Assembly: GCF_003996965.1 (NCBI RefSeq)
Contig: NZ_QWDM01000009.1
Span: 62,001 to 126,000, forward strand
Reading direction: 5' to 3'
DNA length: 64,000 nucleotides
DNA from: Flavobacterium cupreum
GTDB lineage: Bacteria; Bacteroidota; Bacteroidia; Flavobacteriales; Flavobacteriaceae
Position numbers and translations under genes: made by a program. The notes under the pieces were generated by a model that was not told where the DNA came from, made no database searches, and saw only the letters and a list, made by a program, of their open reading frames with translations. The stretch's first letter is position 1, and each line of letters opens with the position of its first letter. This document shows positions 9,648 through 18,423 of this stretch, piece after piece.

Positions 9648-10631
9648 TTATTTGTTCAAAAGCGATTGAAGCGTGGTCTGTAATTCTTCCCCGTGAAGGT
9701 TTTTTGCTACGATAATTCCTTTTGAGTCGACTAAATAATTCCCGGGAATGGCTCTTACACCATATAATTTGGCCACCGCACTGTTCCAGAACAATAAATC
9801 GGAAACGTGCAGCCAGCTTAAATGATCCTCCTGAATTCCTTTAATCCAGTTTTCTTTCTTTTTATCCAACGAAACGCCGACGATATTAAAGCCTTTGTCG
9901 TGAAATTCCTGGTAAGCTGCGACTACATTTGGATTTTCTCTTCGGCAGGGTCCGCACCAGGAAGCCCAGAAGTCTACTAAAGTATAGCCTTTCAGGTTTT
10001 CAGAAAGACGAACCGGTTTTCCCTGTGGATCATTAGCTGTAAAATCGGGCGCTTTTTTTCCAACCGCCAATCCGTCTAAAACCGTAACCAGTTCTTTGAG
10101 CTCTTTCACGTAAGTGGTGCCTTGTAGACTTTTATCGAGTAAAGCAATGTTTCCGGTAATTTGTTCCGGTGTTAATCTGTACGACCAGTTTCTGTACAAA
10201 ACATAAGCTGAAACTATTGATTTAGGGTGCTCTGTAATGAATTTACTGATTTCGGGATCTTTCGCTTTTCGGTACGCATCAAACAAATTCTGGCTTTCAG
10301 AGCCTTCCACTACAGAAGTATAATAATATTTCTTCGGACTTAATTGTACGGTAATGGGATCTCTTTCAAGGAAAATATATAAGGGCGATTCTGCTGTGTT
10401 GACACTTAAACCATATAATTCCGGTGTTTTGACTTTAGTTTTGAAACTAAAATTTCCGTCTTTGACTTTTGCAGAATCTATTGTGGTAAACATTTTATTG
10501 TGAAACTTTTGCAGATAAACATACGACACCACTGTATCGGCAACAGTTCCTTTTAATTGTAAATTACTTTCCTGTGCCTGAATCTGTACTGCTCCAAGAA
10601 ATAAGGCAAAACCTGCTAGTATTTTTTTCAT
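9648..10631 (-). CDS. TlpA/ResA-type periplasmic thioredoxin-like protein with DUF4369-type N-terminus
   Basis: A 327-residue protein with a signal peptide (MKKILAGFALFLGAVQIQA, then QES). The N-terminal part (about 25-120) matches the DUF4369-type beta domain common before Bacteroidetes thioredoxins. The C-terminal thioredoxin fold (about 190-327) has the redox motif WASWCGPCRRE (Cys about 226 and 229) and the cis-Pro region RAIPGNYL. The family reduces or transfers disulfides in the periplasm. It is the first gene of a two-gene minus-strand unit with the class V aminotransferase. A SAM-I riboswitch lies about 280 bases upstream on the same strand, so expression is probably linked to S-adenosylmethionine and sulfur status. 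The redox partner is unknown. Confidence 0.88.
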   Translation of the reverse strand: MKKILAGFALFLGAVQIQAQESNLQLKGTVADTVVSYVYLQKFHNKMFTTIDSAKVKDGNFSFKTKVKTPELYGLSVNTAESPLYIFLERDPITVQLSPKKYYYTSVVEGSESQNLFDAYRKAKDPEISKFITEHPKSIVSAYVLYRNWSYRLTPEQITGNIALLDKSLQGTTYVKELKELVTVLDGLAVGKKAPDFTANDPQGKPVRLSENLKGYTLVDFWASWCGPCRRENPNVVAAYQEFHDKGFNIVGVSLDKKKENWIKGIQEDHLSWLHVSDLLFWNSAVAKLYGVRAIPGNYLVDSKGIIVAKNLHGEELQTTLQSLLNK

Positions 10632-10815
10632 TTTTTTTGATGGTTAAGTGAAACGCTGAATACGATTTTTTTATTTTATTCTAGTTTAAGTTGGGAAAAA
10701 GAATTCCTGCAAGCCATGTCAAAAGGCCTTTAGCAAATGCTTTTAAAAATTTGGGGAATTAATTAGTGCTTTCGCATTCGGAAACCGGAAAGACTGTTTT
10801 CGTCGAAAAGTGAAT

Positions 10816-10860
10816 TCAAAACTCATAACTGGTATTTAAAAAACAGGAGTTGGTTTTCAT
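10816..10860 (-). CDS. Possible 14-residue leader peptide between riboswitch and thioredoxin gene
   Basis: On the minus strand an ATG at 10860-10858 opens a 14-codon frame (MKTNSCFLNTSYEF, stop TGA at 10818-10816). It lies in the leader between the SAM-I aptamer and the thioredoxin gene. It could be a regulatory uORF or chance; short frames are common in AT-rich DNA and no ribosome site is visible. Confidence 0.25.
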   Translation of the reverse strand: MKTNSCFLNTSYEF

Positions 10861-10911
10861 TTTAAATAATAAATAATTTTACAATGATGACCTTATTCAG
10901 ATTGAAGCAAT

Positions 10912-11014
10912 CTTTCTTATCTGTCCGCTACAGCGGAAGGATTTAGCACCTTATTTGGCAACAGGTTGCTAAGACATCATCGGGCCTATTCCCTCCGTCT
11001 TTCTGGATAAGTCA
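10912..11014 (-). ncRNA. SAM-I (S-box) riboswitch
   Basis: Read on the minus strand, the P1 stem pairs CTTATC (11011-11006) with GATAAG (10921-10916). Between them lie, in order, the conserved SAM-I pieces GACGGAGGGA, GGCCCGATGA, GCAACC, GGTGCTAAATCC and a GC-rich hairpin (CCGCTGTAGCGG). These match the S-box aptamer core, which binds S-adenosylmethionine. It lies in the leader of the thioredoxin-aminotransferase unit. Just downstream a small hairpin (AGATTG-CTT-CAATCT, 10913-10899) has no T-run, so the control mechanism, terminator or translational, is not clear. Confidence 0.92.
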
Positions 11015-11037
11015 CACAGAATTTTTTTCTGCTGTTG

Positions 11038-11045
11038 CAAATATA
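11038..11045 (-). promoter_or_regulatory. Bacteroidetes-type -7 box upstream of the riboswitch
   Basis: TATATTTG on the minus strand (consensus TAnnTTTG) lies 26 bases before the aptamer P1 stem, at the right distance for transcription to begin just ahead of the riboswitch. No clear -33 TTTG is visible. Confidence 0.5.
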
Positions 11046-11379
11046 TACAAATTCTATAAACTTAGTAGAGTTAATTTAAAATATTTTTAGTTTTTGTATA
11101 AAATCACCCTCTTTAGGATCGTAAAACAGTGTAATTAAACACATTACAATTCAATAAAAAACAGTTCTGCTTCCAGAATGATTTCGTTGAAAAATTGCTA
11201 CGGAAGGAATAGTTTGTCCTTAAAAAACAATAAAGCTTCTGATAAATAGTTTTATATTAGCTATACTAAAAATGAAAACTATTTAAAATCAGCATGAAAC
11301 AGTATAACTGAATTTTTTTTATGGCCTAAAACAAGAAGTTAGTATACTCTATTCTGCGCATCTAAACTATAATTTAAAA
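11046..11379. other. Intergenic region between divergent riboswitch unit and OmpA-like gene
   Basis: AT-rich, with no ORF or stable hairpin. It must hold the promoter of the plus-strand OmpA-like gene, but I cannot pick out a convincing TAnnTTTG box for it. Confidence 0.5.
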
Positions 11380-12390
11380 ATGAAAAAAACAGTCCTTGTT
11401 GCCCTATTAGCAATCACTTTATTTTCCTGTAAAAAAGAAGAAAAAATTGAAAACACGGAACCAAAAACGCAGGTTCCTTCTACGCCAGCCACCGGTAACG
11501 AAGCAGCGTCAACGGAAATAAACTGGGATGAGATTCCCGACTTACAAAATATTGGCAATTTCCCTTTTATTACTGCTCCTGCCGGACTTCGGATAGCCCA
11601 CGCAAAAGAGGGCCTTTCTGAGTTTTTTGAGTACGAAACAATGGAAAATTTTATTGGAAATAACATCTATACTACCGAGGGTAAATTGGGAATTTTAGCT
11701 TTTGAAGATGCAGAAGGTAAAGATTTCAATCAAAAACTTTTTGATAAAAGTGTTTACGACTACCTTGACAAAATAGGTGCGAAAAAAATATACCAGGGTG
11801 ATTTTCCGGAGGATGAAAATCAAAGAGCAAAACTGGAAAAAAATATGTGGACCGGAAAGCACGGTACCAGTGGCCTTTTAAGGGAAAGTGATGCCCCGTT
11901 TGCTGTTTACGCTTTCAAAAACGGGGGTAAAAAATATATGGTAAACGTTCAGTCCAATTCGGCACAGGGAAATGTTTTTATCATGGAACTCAAAAATTTT
12001 GAACAAACCATCAAAAAATATTCAGCCGAACAAATGAAAAGTGACATTGACAAAACAGGTAAAGCCATTCTGCATATCAATTTTGCTACGGACAAAGCTA
12101 CTTTACAGCCGGATGGAGAAAAAATTGTAGCCGAAATTTTCGCCTTGCTTACTGCTAATCCAAACCTTAAATTATCAATAGAAGGCCATACGGATAACAC
12201 TGGCACCGCTGTTAAAAACCAAAAACTCTCCAGTGACAGGGCCAATACCGTCATGTATGCTTTGGCAGCAAAAGGAATTGATACCAAACGTTTAAAAGCC
12301 GCCGGATTTGGTTCTGAAAAGCCTTTGAAAGAAAATAATACAGAAGAAAATAAAGCCGAAAACCGAAGAGTAGAACTGGTTAAAATCTAA
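11380..12390 (+). CDS. OmpA-family outer-membrane lipoprotein
   Basis: A 336-residue protein. The N-terminus MKKTVLVALLAITLFSCKKEE is a lipoprotein signal with a lipobox ending at Cys17, followed by a charged, Pro/Thr-rich linker. Residues about 40-205 form a domain I do not recognise. The C-terminal OmpA domain (about 220-336) shows the peptidoglycan-binding pattern: INFATDKATLQPDG, the IEGHTDNTG motif, SSDRANTV and ENRRVEL. It probably tethers the outer membrane to peptidoglycan. It is a single gene ending in a shared terminator with the convergent TonB receptor gene. Confidence 0.85.
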   Translation: MKKTVLVALLAITLFSCKKEEKIENTEPKTQVPSTPATGNEAASTEINWDEIPDLQNIGNFPFITAPAGLRIAHAKEGLSEFFEYETMENFIGNNIYTTEGKLGILAFEDAEGKDFNQKLFDKSVYDYLDKIGAKKIYQGDFPEDENQRAKLEKNMWTGKHGTSGLLRESDAPFAVYAFKNGGKKYMVNVQSNSAQGNVFIMELKNFEQTIKKYSAEQMKSDIDKTGKAILHINFATDKATLQPDGEKIVAEIFALLTANPNLKLSIEGHTDNTGTAVKNQKLSSDRANTVMYALAAKGIDTKRLKAAGFGSEKPLKENNTEENKAENRRVELVKI

Positions 12391-12415
12391 TATAAAAAAT
12401 AAACCTGAAAACAAT

Positions 12416-12447
12416 AAAAAAGCCTTTTCATCACGAAAAGGCTTTTT
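12416..12447. terminator. Bidirectional terminator
   Basis: A perfect 13-bp stem: AAAAAGCCTTTTC pairs with GAAAAGGCTTTTT around a 5-base loop. T-runs on both strands suit the convergent OmpA-like and TonB receptor genes. Confidence 0.88.
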
Positions 12448-12473
12448 TTGTCATTAGCTGTTTTTAAATTCGA

Positions 12474-14873
12474 TTAGAATTTATACGTTACACTTCCCAT
12501 CATGGTGCGTGGAGCCTGAACGTTGACTGTGCTGTAACCGTTGAAGTACAATTCGTCTGTAAGGTTATTTACTTTCAACGAAACTCTGTATTTAGGCTGA
12601 TCGTAGTACAATGCAGCATTTACAACAGAATACGATGGAAGTTCAAAAGTCTGTCCCGGACCATTGTTGTAGATAAATGTAGCATCTCCGTAATTACCTC
12701 CAAATCCTAAACCTAATCCTTTCAGCTTAGACGCCTGAAGGTTATAGCTGAACCAGTAGTTGATCAAATTCTCCGGTCCTGCTGTTATAGGTCGTAAATC
12801 GTTTAATTCAGATTCATTTTTAGAATAACCTACAAGAAGGTTCAATCCCGGAATTGGGTTGGCTGTAACCTCCACCTCAAAACCTTTGCTGAATTGCGTA
12901 CCATTCTGGATGCTTGCATTTGGTAACGTTGGGTCTGATGTTACAATATCTTTAACTTTAATGTTATAGTAACTAACGGTAGCGCTTACTTTATTTTGAA
13001 AAGCATTCACTTTTATACCCCCTTCAAACTGATTTGCTTTTTCAGGATCAAATTGTTTCATCACAAGAGTACCGCCAACATTGGCATTTAAGAATCCTTT
13101 GTTGGTAAAACTATTCTGGTAATTACCAAATACAGACAACTGATCTTTTATAATCTGGAAAACTGCACCAAACTTTGGTGAGAATGCATTCTGTGAGAAG
13201 CTGTCCGGTTTCGTGTCTGAAGCCGCATCAAATGTTCCTTTATTTTCAAAATAGTCATAACGAACTGCTGCCGAAAGGATCAATCTGTCATCTATTGCGC
13301 TAATGGCATCTGCAACATACGCACTGTAAGTTGATATAGATGCAGAACTCAGGTAAAGGGCATTACTGCCATTTCCAACCAGCCTGGCATTTACGTTTAT
13401 CGGGTTGAAATCGTAATAATTAGGAGTGGCTCCGTTATAATTTACTACGTCGTAAGGGGCATAATTTTGAAAACTCTGAAATCCGATTTTATTCGTACCG
13501 TAAAACAAGTCACCACCTACCAATAAACGGTTTCTTAATGCTCCGAAAAGAACGAAGTCTCCATTAAAGTTTTGCTGGAATTCCAGTGCATTGTCTTTTC
13601 CGTTGGTATTCCAGGCATTTCTTGATAACTGCTCGTTTGGCAAAAGATAGAACCAGGTTTGAGGACCTGCCGCTTTATTAGAATTGCTGCTGAATATAGA
13701 CTGTGAAGTCCATTCGTCAGAGATTTTATAACTGGCCTGTGCAAAAACGTTGAATGTTTTGGTATTGGTCACAAACTCATCTCCTAAAAATGATCTTTTG
13801 TAGTTGATGTTGATATCTTTTGCATTGCTGATTCCGATAGCAGCCGGTGTTCCGCCAAGGTAAATTAAAGGCATACCTGAGTTATCCTGATTCCCAATTT
13901 CGGCATCGACAGAAAGGGTAAGCTTGTCATTTACTTTATAAGAGAAAGAGGGTGCTGCGAAATAGCTTTTTGAGTAGCCGAAATCCTGAAAAGTATTGGC
14001 TGTATTGTAAGAAGCATTCAATCTGAATAATGCGGTGTGATCGTCGTTTAGAGGAGTGTTAACATCAGCTGTTAAACGGTTAGCCCCGTAACTTCCGCTT
14101 TGGTAAGCAATTTCACCTCCGAAATTCTCGTATGGCTTTTTAGTAACACGGTTAATCAGTCCGCCGTAAGATGAAAGTACGTTTCCGAATAAGGTAGCAG
14201 AAGGTCCTTTAATTACTTCAATTCGCTCTAAATTTGCAGCATCAGAATTGCTGTTTACCTTTCCGGCAACACCATTTCTTACTAAACTTTGCGTAATAAA
14301 TCCACGTAGTGAGTACCAGGAACCTCCGTCACCGGCACGGTTCGTAGCTCCCCATAACTGGTAGATACCCGGAACGTTTTTCAACGCTTCATCCTGGTTG
14401 GTTACCAGTTGATCTTTCATTAATTCTTTTGTCACTACATTGTATACCTGCGAATTTTCAAGGTTTTTAACCGACATTCTCGACACGTATTCACTTTCTG
14501 ACTTGGTGTATTTGTTTGCGTTTCCTTTAACAAATACTTCAGTAAGTGCTTCAGATGTAGTTACCAAAGCAAAGCTTTCTGTCACTTCACTTCCAGAAGT
14601 AACAGTAACACTTTTTTCTTTCGATGAAAATCCTACTGCAGCTGCCTTTAGTGTATAGGTCCCCGGCTTAATGTTTTTGATCTCGTAGTTTCCCTGAGCA
14701 TCTGTAACAGTTCCGATGTGGGTTCCTTTAATAGTTACCGAAACATTATCGGCAATTTCATCATTAGATAAAACCACTGTACCTTTAATAGTTCCCGTTT
14801 GTGCAAATGAAGTGGCAGCTGTAAGCAACACCATAAAGAAGCTCAGTAGCGGAAGAAATATTTTTACTTTCAT
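12474..14873 (-). CDS. TonB-dependent siderophore-type receptor
   Basis: A 799-residue receptor counted from the ATG at 14873, which begins a clear signal peptide (MKVKIFLPLLSFFMVLLTAATSFA). The longer frame from 14990 is rejected because the promoter lies inside it. Domain order: CarboxypepD-like beta domain (about 25-110), TonB plug (about 130-245, with the usual IEVIKGPSATLFGN and GGLINRVTKKP motifs), then a 22-strand-type barrel ending in Phe (GSVTYKF). The plug resembles ferric-siderophore receptors such as FhuE/FoxA, so it probably imports an iron chelate using TonB energy. It is divergent from a Crp/Fnr-type regulator gene with an operator-like palindrome between them. The ligand is unknown. 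Confidence 0.9.
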   Translation of the reverse strand: MKVKIFLPLLSFFMVLLTAATSFAQTGTIKGTVVLSNDEIADNVSVTIKGTHIGTVTDAQGNYEIKNIKPGTYTLKAAAVGFSSKEKSVTVTSGSEVTESFALVTTSEALTEVFVKGNANKYTKSESEYVSRMSVKNLENSQVYNVVTKELMKDQLVTNQDEALKNVPGIYQLWGATNRAGDGGSWYSLRGFITQSLVRNGVAGKVNSNSDAANLERIEVIKGPSATLFGNVLSSYGGLINRVTKKPYENFGGEIAYQSGSYGANRLTADVNTPLNDDHTALFRLNASYNTANTFQDFGYSKSYFAAPSFSYKVNDKLTLSVDAEIGNQDNSGMPLIYLGGTPAAIGISNAKDININYKRSFLGDEFVTNTKTFNVFAQASYKISDEWTSQSIFSSNSNKAAGPQTWFYLLPNEQLSRNAWNTNGKDNALEFQQNFNGDFVLFGALRNRLLVGGDLFYGTNKIGFQSFQNYAPYDVVNYNGATPNYYDFNPINVNARLVGNGSNALYLSSASISTYSAYVADAISAIDDRLILSAAVRYDYFENKGTFDAASDTKPDSFSQNAFSPKFGAVFQIIKDQLSVFGNYQNSFTNKGFLNANVGGTLVMKQFDPEKANQFEGGIKVNAFQNKVSATVSYYNIKVKDIVTSDPTLPNASIQNGTQFSKGFEVEVTANPIPGLNLLVGYSKNESELNDLRPITAGPENLINYWFSYNLQASKLKGLGLGFGGNYGDATFIYNNGPGQTFELPSYSVVNAALYYDQPKYRVSLKVNNLTDELYFNGYSTVNVQAPRTMMGSVTYKF

Positions 14874-14899
14874 GTTATTTAGAATTGTTTTTAATAGCG

Positions 14900-14931
14900 C
14901 AAATGTATACGAAGTGTTAAAATAAACCAAA
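14900..14931 (-). promoter_or_regulatory. Canonical Bacteroidetes promoter of the TonB receptor
   Basis: On the minus strand TTTG (14931-14928) is followed by 20 bases and TACATTTG (14907-14900), an excellent match to the -33/-7 consensus. It lies about 27 bases before the chosen start codon. Confidence 0.8.
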
Positions 14932-15085
14932 TTATTTATAATTATTCCAGATAATGAAACATGAAACCGGTTTAACCTCTTATTTGACATTTTTTTTAAT
15001 TAAAAAAAGAAAGATTCATTTTTTTTTAGGAATAAGGTGTCTTTAATTATGAAATTAAATGGCAAAATTTTCTTTATCATTATTT

Positions 15086-15101
15086 TTTACCAAATGATAA
15101 A
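15086..15101. promoter_or_regulatory. Operator-like palindrome upstream of the Crp/Fnr-type gene
   Basis: TTTACCAAATGATAAA: two 7-base arms around AA with one mismatch. It is the same sequence, but for one base, as the perfect palindrome at 15708-15723. Position 34 bases before the regulator gene suggests autoregulation. Confidence 0.5.
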
Positions 15102-15134
15102 TGAAAAAAGAATAATTTTCAGGAACTTGGCTGT

Positions 15135-15700
15135 ATGAAGGAACTGAATGAATATATTTTGCAGTTTGGAAATTTAAACAGCCAGCAATTAGCGCTTATT
15201 GAGAAAAAATCAATGGAAATCCAACTTCAAAAAGAGGACTATTTTTCTGAAGCGGGAAAAATTCCGGGTCAGGTTGGTTTTATTCTCGAAGGTATTATTC
15301 GGGGCTGTTATTACAACAATAAAGGAGAGGAAATCACACGTTGTTTTATAAACGAAAACAGTGTGGTGGTAGACTATGTCAATTTTGAAGCAAACACCCA
15401 CTCTTCCGAATATTTACAGGCTGCTACCAATTGTAAGCTGCTTGTTTTTCAAAAGAGGATTGGGAAGAGCTTTCGCAAACCATAGTGGGTTGGGATAGTA
15501 TTAAAAACAAGATGTTTCAAAATTGTCTTTATATAAAGTCCAGAAAAGGGCCCGTTATTTCCCAGGATGCCACCACCCGCTATTTAGAATTTATGAAAAA
15601 TTATCCCAATCTCCTTAATCGTGTTCCGCTGGCTTATGTTGCCTCCTACCTCGGCGTTACACAACAATCCTTAAGCAGAATCAGGAAGAATATTCGCTGA
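15135..15700 (+). pseudogene. Crp/Fnr-family transcriptional regulator, frameshifted
   Basis: Two overlapping frames (15135-15485 and 15485-15700) together make one regulator of about 188 residues, the usual length of the small Bacteroidetes Crp/Fnr group. The first holds the cyclic-nucleotide-binding-like fold (VGFILEGIIRGCYYNNKGEEIT). The second holds the HTH ([19 protein letters not shown]). After LLVF the frame should continue as [18 protein letters not shown], which is restored by adding one base in the A-run at 15451-15454. A one-base deletion, true or from sequencing, is therefore likely. As given, the protein would lack its DNA-binding domain. Its likely targets are itself and the SDR gene downstream, judged by shared palindromes. 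Confidence 0.85.
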
Positions 15701-15707
15701 TTGCGTT

Positions 15708-15723
15708 TTTACCAAATGGTAAA
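15708..15723. promoter_or_regulatory. Perfect operator-like palindrome before the SDR gene
   Basis: TTTACCAAATGGTAAA: perfect 7-base arms around AA. It starts 7 bases after the regulator's stop codon and 55 bases before the SDR start, and matches the site before the regulator at 15 of 16 positions. Confidence 0.6.
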
Positions 15724-15777
15724 GGGTTTCCTTTTTCTACGTTGCAATTTTGCCTTGTTAACGTAAAAATAATAAAA

Positions 15778-16563
15778 ATGAATACAAAGAATCAGGAACA
15801 CGAGAAAAGCCAATTAAAAGAAGTTCGCAAATCGGTATTAATTACAGGAGCCAATAAAGGTATAGGCTTTGAAACAGCAAAACAACTGCTGCAAAAAGGT
15901 TTTTATGTTTTTGTAGGAAGCCGTGATTTAAAAAACGGACGGGACGCGGTTGCAAAATTAAAATCGGAAGGACTTATTCATGCAGAAGCCGTACAATTGG
16001 ATGTTACAGATCAAAAATCGGTAAAAATTGCGCGCGAAGAGATTGGTCAAAAAATAAGTGAATTAGATATACTTATCAATAATGCCGGCATCAACGGCGG
16101 TATGCCCTATACGGCACTTGAGGCATCGACAGATCAGTTTATGGCGGCATTTAATACGAATGTATTTGGGGTAGCACGGGTTACGCAGGCCTTTATGGAC
16201 TTACTGCAAAAATCGGCAGCGCCCAGAATTGTAAACGTGAGTACCAGTGTCGGTTCTCTTTCGCTGCAAAGCAATCCGGAATGGCCGGCGTATGACTATG
16301 CAAAGTATGCCGTGTATGGTTCATCAAAAGCGGCTATGAATATGTACACTGTTCATTTGGCTTATGAATTGCGTAATACGGCTTTTAAAATAAATGCAGT
16401 TTGTCCGGGTTATACAAAAACCGATTTCACCAACCACAACGGAGGAAACGTTGAAGAAGCCGCAAAACGGATTATAAAATACGCCTTACTTGACAAAGAC
16501 GGGCCTTCGGGCAAATTTTTCAGCGAAGAAACCAATCCGCAAACAGGCGAAATTCCGTGGTAA
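15778..16563 (+). CDS. Short-chain dehydrogenase/reductase (classical SDR)
   Basis: A 261-residue NAD(P)-dependent oxidoreductase counted from the ATG at 15778, which follows an A-rich start region; a possible upstream start at 15742 is less likely. The cofactor motif TGANKGIG is at residues 23-30, NNAG at about 101-104, a Ser-rich segment (VNVSTSVGS) at about 155, and the catalytic YxxxK pair in YGSSKAAM at about 180-184. The PGYTKTDF segment is also typical. The family reduces carbonyls or oxidises alcohols; the substrate is unknown. It lies directly downstream of the Crp/Fnr-type regulator with a perfect palindrome in between, so it is probably a target of that regulator. A terminator follows. 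Confidence 0.88.
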   Translation: MNTKNQEHEKSQLKEVRKSVLITGANKGIGFETAKQLLQKGFYVFVGSRDLKNGRDAVAKLKSEGLIHAEAVQLDVTDQKSVKIAREEIGQKISELDILINNAGINGGMPYTALEASTDQFMAAFNTNVFGVARVTQAFMDLLQKSAAPRIVNVSTSVGSLSLQSNPEWPAYDYAKYAVYGSSKAAMNMYTVHLAYELRNTAFKINAVCPGYTKTDFTNHNGGNVEEAAKRIIKYALLDKDGPSGKFFSEETNPQTGEIPW

Positions 16564-16584
16564 ACCGCAGATTCATAAACAAAA

Positions 16585-16615
16585 AAACCTCCAAATCAAA
16601 TGACTTTGGAGGTTT
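16585..16615. terminator. Terminator after the SDR gene
   Basis: AAACCTCCAAA (16585-16595) pairs perfectly with TTTGGAGGTTT (16605-16615). T/A-rich flanks on both sides allow use in either direction. Confidence 0.8.
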
Positions 16616-16701
16616 GTAATTTTTGAGAGAGCCTGTCAGCTCCAGCAGAGCCTGGTCTTATCAGATATATTGTAAACCTTTAGCACACCGCAATAACTCC
16701 A

Positions 16702-17520
16702 TTACTTAATAAAATCAAGTATGTCGGAATTAATCGTTTCGGCATCTGTTGTGGGCATTCCGTGACAAAGACCGGGATAGGTGATTAACTTTCCGTTTTT
16801 AACCAGTTTGATTGCGCGCAGTGCCGTAACATTATAGGGAACGATCTGATCATCTTCACCATGCAGTATAAGTACCGGTACATCAACGCTCTTCAGGTCT
16901 TCGCTAAAATCGGTTTCTGAAAATGCTTTTATACAATCAAAATGTGCCTTGATGCCGCCCATCATTCCCTGACGCCACCAGTTGTCCTGAATGCCTTTTT
17001 TGATGTCCGCTCCTTCCCTGTTGTATCCGTAAAAAGGAAAAGTGATGTCCTGATAAAATTGCTGTCTGCTGTTTGCCGTGTTAAAACGAATATCGTTAAA
17101 CACCTCAATCGGTACCCCATCCGGATTATTTTCGTCTTTTACCATGTATGGCGTAACTGCACTGATGAGTATTACTTTCGACACTCTGTCTTTACCATAT
17201 TTTGCCGCATATCGGATCGCTTCACCGCCTCCGGTGGAATGCCCGATATGTATGGCATCTTTCAAATCTAAAAATGCGGTGAGTTCTGCTACATCTGCTG
17301 CGTAGGTATCCATTTCATTTCCGGTAAAGGTTTGGGTAGATCGTCCGTGTCCTCTTCTGTCATAGGCAATCACCCTAAAGCCTTTCTCTAAAAAAAACAT
17401 CATTTGTGCATCCCAGTCGTCTGCCGACAATGGCCAGCCGTGATGAAAAAAAACAGGTTGTCCTGTTCCCCAGTCTTTGTAATAGAGTTCTGTTCCGTCT
17501 TTTACTGTAATTTTATCCAT
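16702..17520 (-). CDS. Alpha/beta hydrolase of the non-heme chloroperoxidase/esterase group
   Basis: A 272-residue alpha/beta hydrolase. The triad is visible: Ser in GHSTGGG (about 95), Asp in HGEDDQIVP (about 222) and His in GLCHGM (about 251). The oxyanion-side motif HHGWP and the strand motif AYDRRGHGRS are the hallmark of cofactor-free haloperoxidase/arylesterase proteins, which hydrolyse esters and make peracids in vitro. No signal peptide, so cytoplasmic. It lies 135 bases downstream of another hydrolase gene on the same strand. The physiological substrate is unknown. Confidence 0.87.
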   Translation of the reverse strand: MDKITVKDGTELYYKDWGTGQPVFFHHGWPLSADDWDAQMMFFLEKGFRVIAYDRRGHGRSTQTFTGNEMDTYAADVAELTAFLDLKDAIHIGHSTGGGEAIRYAAKYGKDRVSKVILISAVTPYMVKDENNPDGVPIEVFNDIRFNTANSRQQFYQDITFPFYGYNREGADIKKGIQDNWWRQGMMGGIKAHFDCIKAFSETDFSEDLKSVDVPVLILHGEDDQIVPYNVTALRAIKLVKNGKLITYPGLCHGMPTTDAETINSDILDFIK

Positions 17521-17655
17521 TTTGCTTTTTTTTGTTTGTTAGTACTCTTTTTAAAATTGAATTTTTATATACTTCCCGATCACTTTAATAAAGGTTTACT
17601 CATAAGCCTGCCTGTTAGTAAAGAAACCATCGTTTTAAAATATTTTTTCAGCTCG

Positions 17656-18423
17656 TTATAAATTTTCATACCAGTCTATGATGTAGTCCGCTACCGTTTC
17701 CCAGCCTTCTTCTCCGCAAATAAAGTGGCTTTTGCCCTGAAAAATTTTCAGGTCTGTCCTGCTGTTTTTGTCTTTGTATTTTTTTGCAAGCGTAGTCGTG
17801 AGAGAAGATGGAAAAATATGGTCACTGCCCCCGCCAATAAATAAAATAGGTTTGTGCGGTTTAGCGAAGTCGATATTAGAAAATGAATTCAAGACCAGTT
17901 CACGGCTTACTTTATAACTTTCCGGAACAGCAAAACTGTCAAAAGCTTTCTCCCTGTCTTTTTCCGGCAAGGTGTTGAAAAAACATTTATCATACCATTC
18001 CCGGCTGCCCAGAAAATATTTTTCGGAAGAAAAGAAACCAAAGGCAGGTAATACTGCTTTTAATGTCGTAAAGGGTGGAAATACATTTTTTGGGGGAGCT
18101 CCGTCGATACTGACTACCGCTGCGGCCTTATCCAGTTCCAGTAATTTCATGGCTGCCATTCCCGCCATGGAATGCCCGATAATCAGCGGTTTTTCAGGCA
18201 GACTGTCTATTATTTTTATGATGTTGCTGACCACATCAATAAAGCCTGTCTTAATCAAATCAGGATGAACCTGTTTTCTCAAAGCAGAAGGATTCCCGTC
18301 GTGGCCCGGGTTTGCCGGAGTGTAAACGGTATATCCCTTTTGCTCATACCAGTCTTTCCACTTTGCCCAACTTGTTTCGTTCACAAAGTTCCCGTGTATA
18401 AGGATAATACTTTTCGATTTCAT
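17656..18423 (-). CDS. Alpha/beta hydrolase, paralog of 27463-28296
   Basis: A 255-residue alpha/beta hydrolase without signal peptide. HGNFV at residues 10-14 gives the oxyanion region, GHSMAGM (about 83-89) the nucleophile Ser, GGGSDHIFP the acid region and GKSHF the catalytic His. It shares several stretches with the hydrolase at 27463 (EKP-IIGHS, GFFSS, VPES) and is probably its paralog. Substrate unknown. Start at 18423 is supported by a direct beginning with the first beta strand (SIILIHG). Confidence 0.85.
   Translation of the reverse strand: MKSKSIILIHGNFVNETSWAKWKDWYEQKGYTVYTPANPGHDGNPSALRKQVHPDLIKTGFIDVVSNIIKIIDSLPEKPLIIGHSMAGMAAMKLLELDKAAAVVSIDGAPPKNVFPPFTTLKAVLPAFGFFSSEKYFLGSREWYDKCFFNTLPEKDREKAFDSFAVPESYKVSRELVLNSFSNIDFAKPHKPILFIGGGSDHIFPSSLTTTLAKKYKDKNSRTDLKIFQGKSHFICGEEGWETVADYIIDWYENL

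Noticed and set aside
14874..14990. N-terminal extension of the TonB receptor ORF
   Set aside because: The canonical promoter at 14900-14931 lies inside it and the signal peptide begins at 14873.
12949..15101. The siderophore-type TonB receptor as part of the NRPS system
   Set aside because: It is over 22 kb away, has its own promoter and sits beside an unrelated regulator; no sequence link to the NRPS operon was seen.
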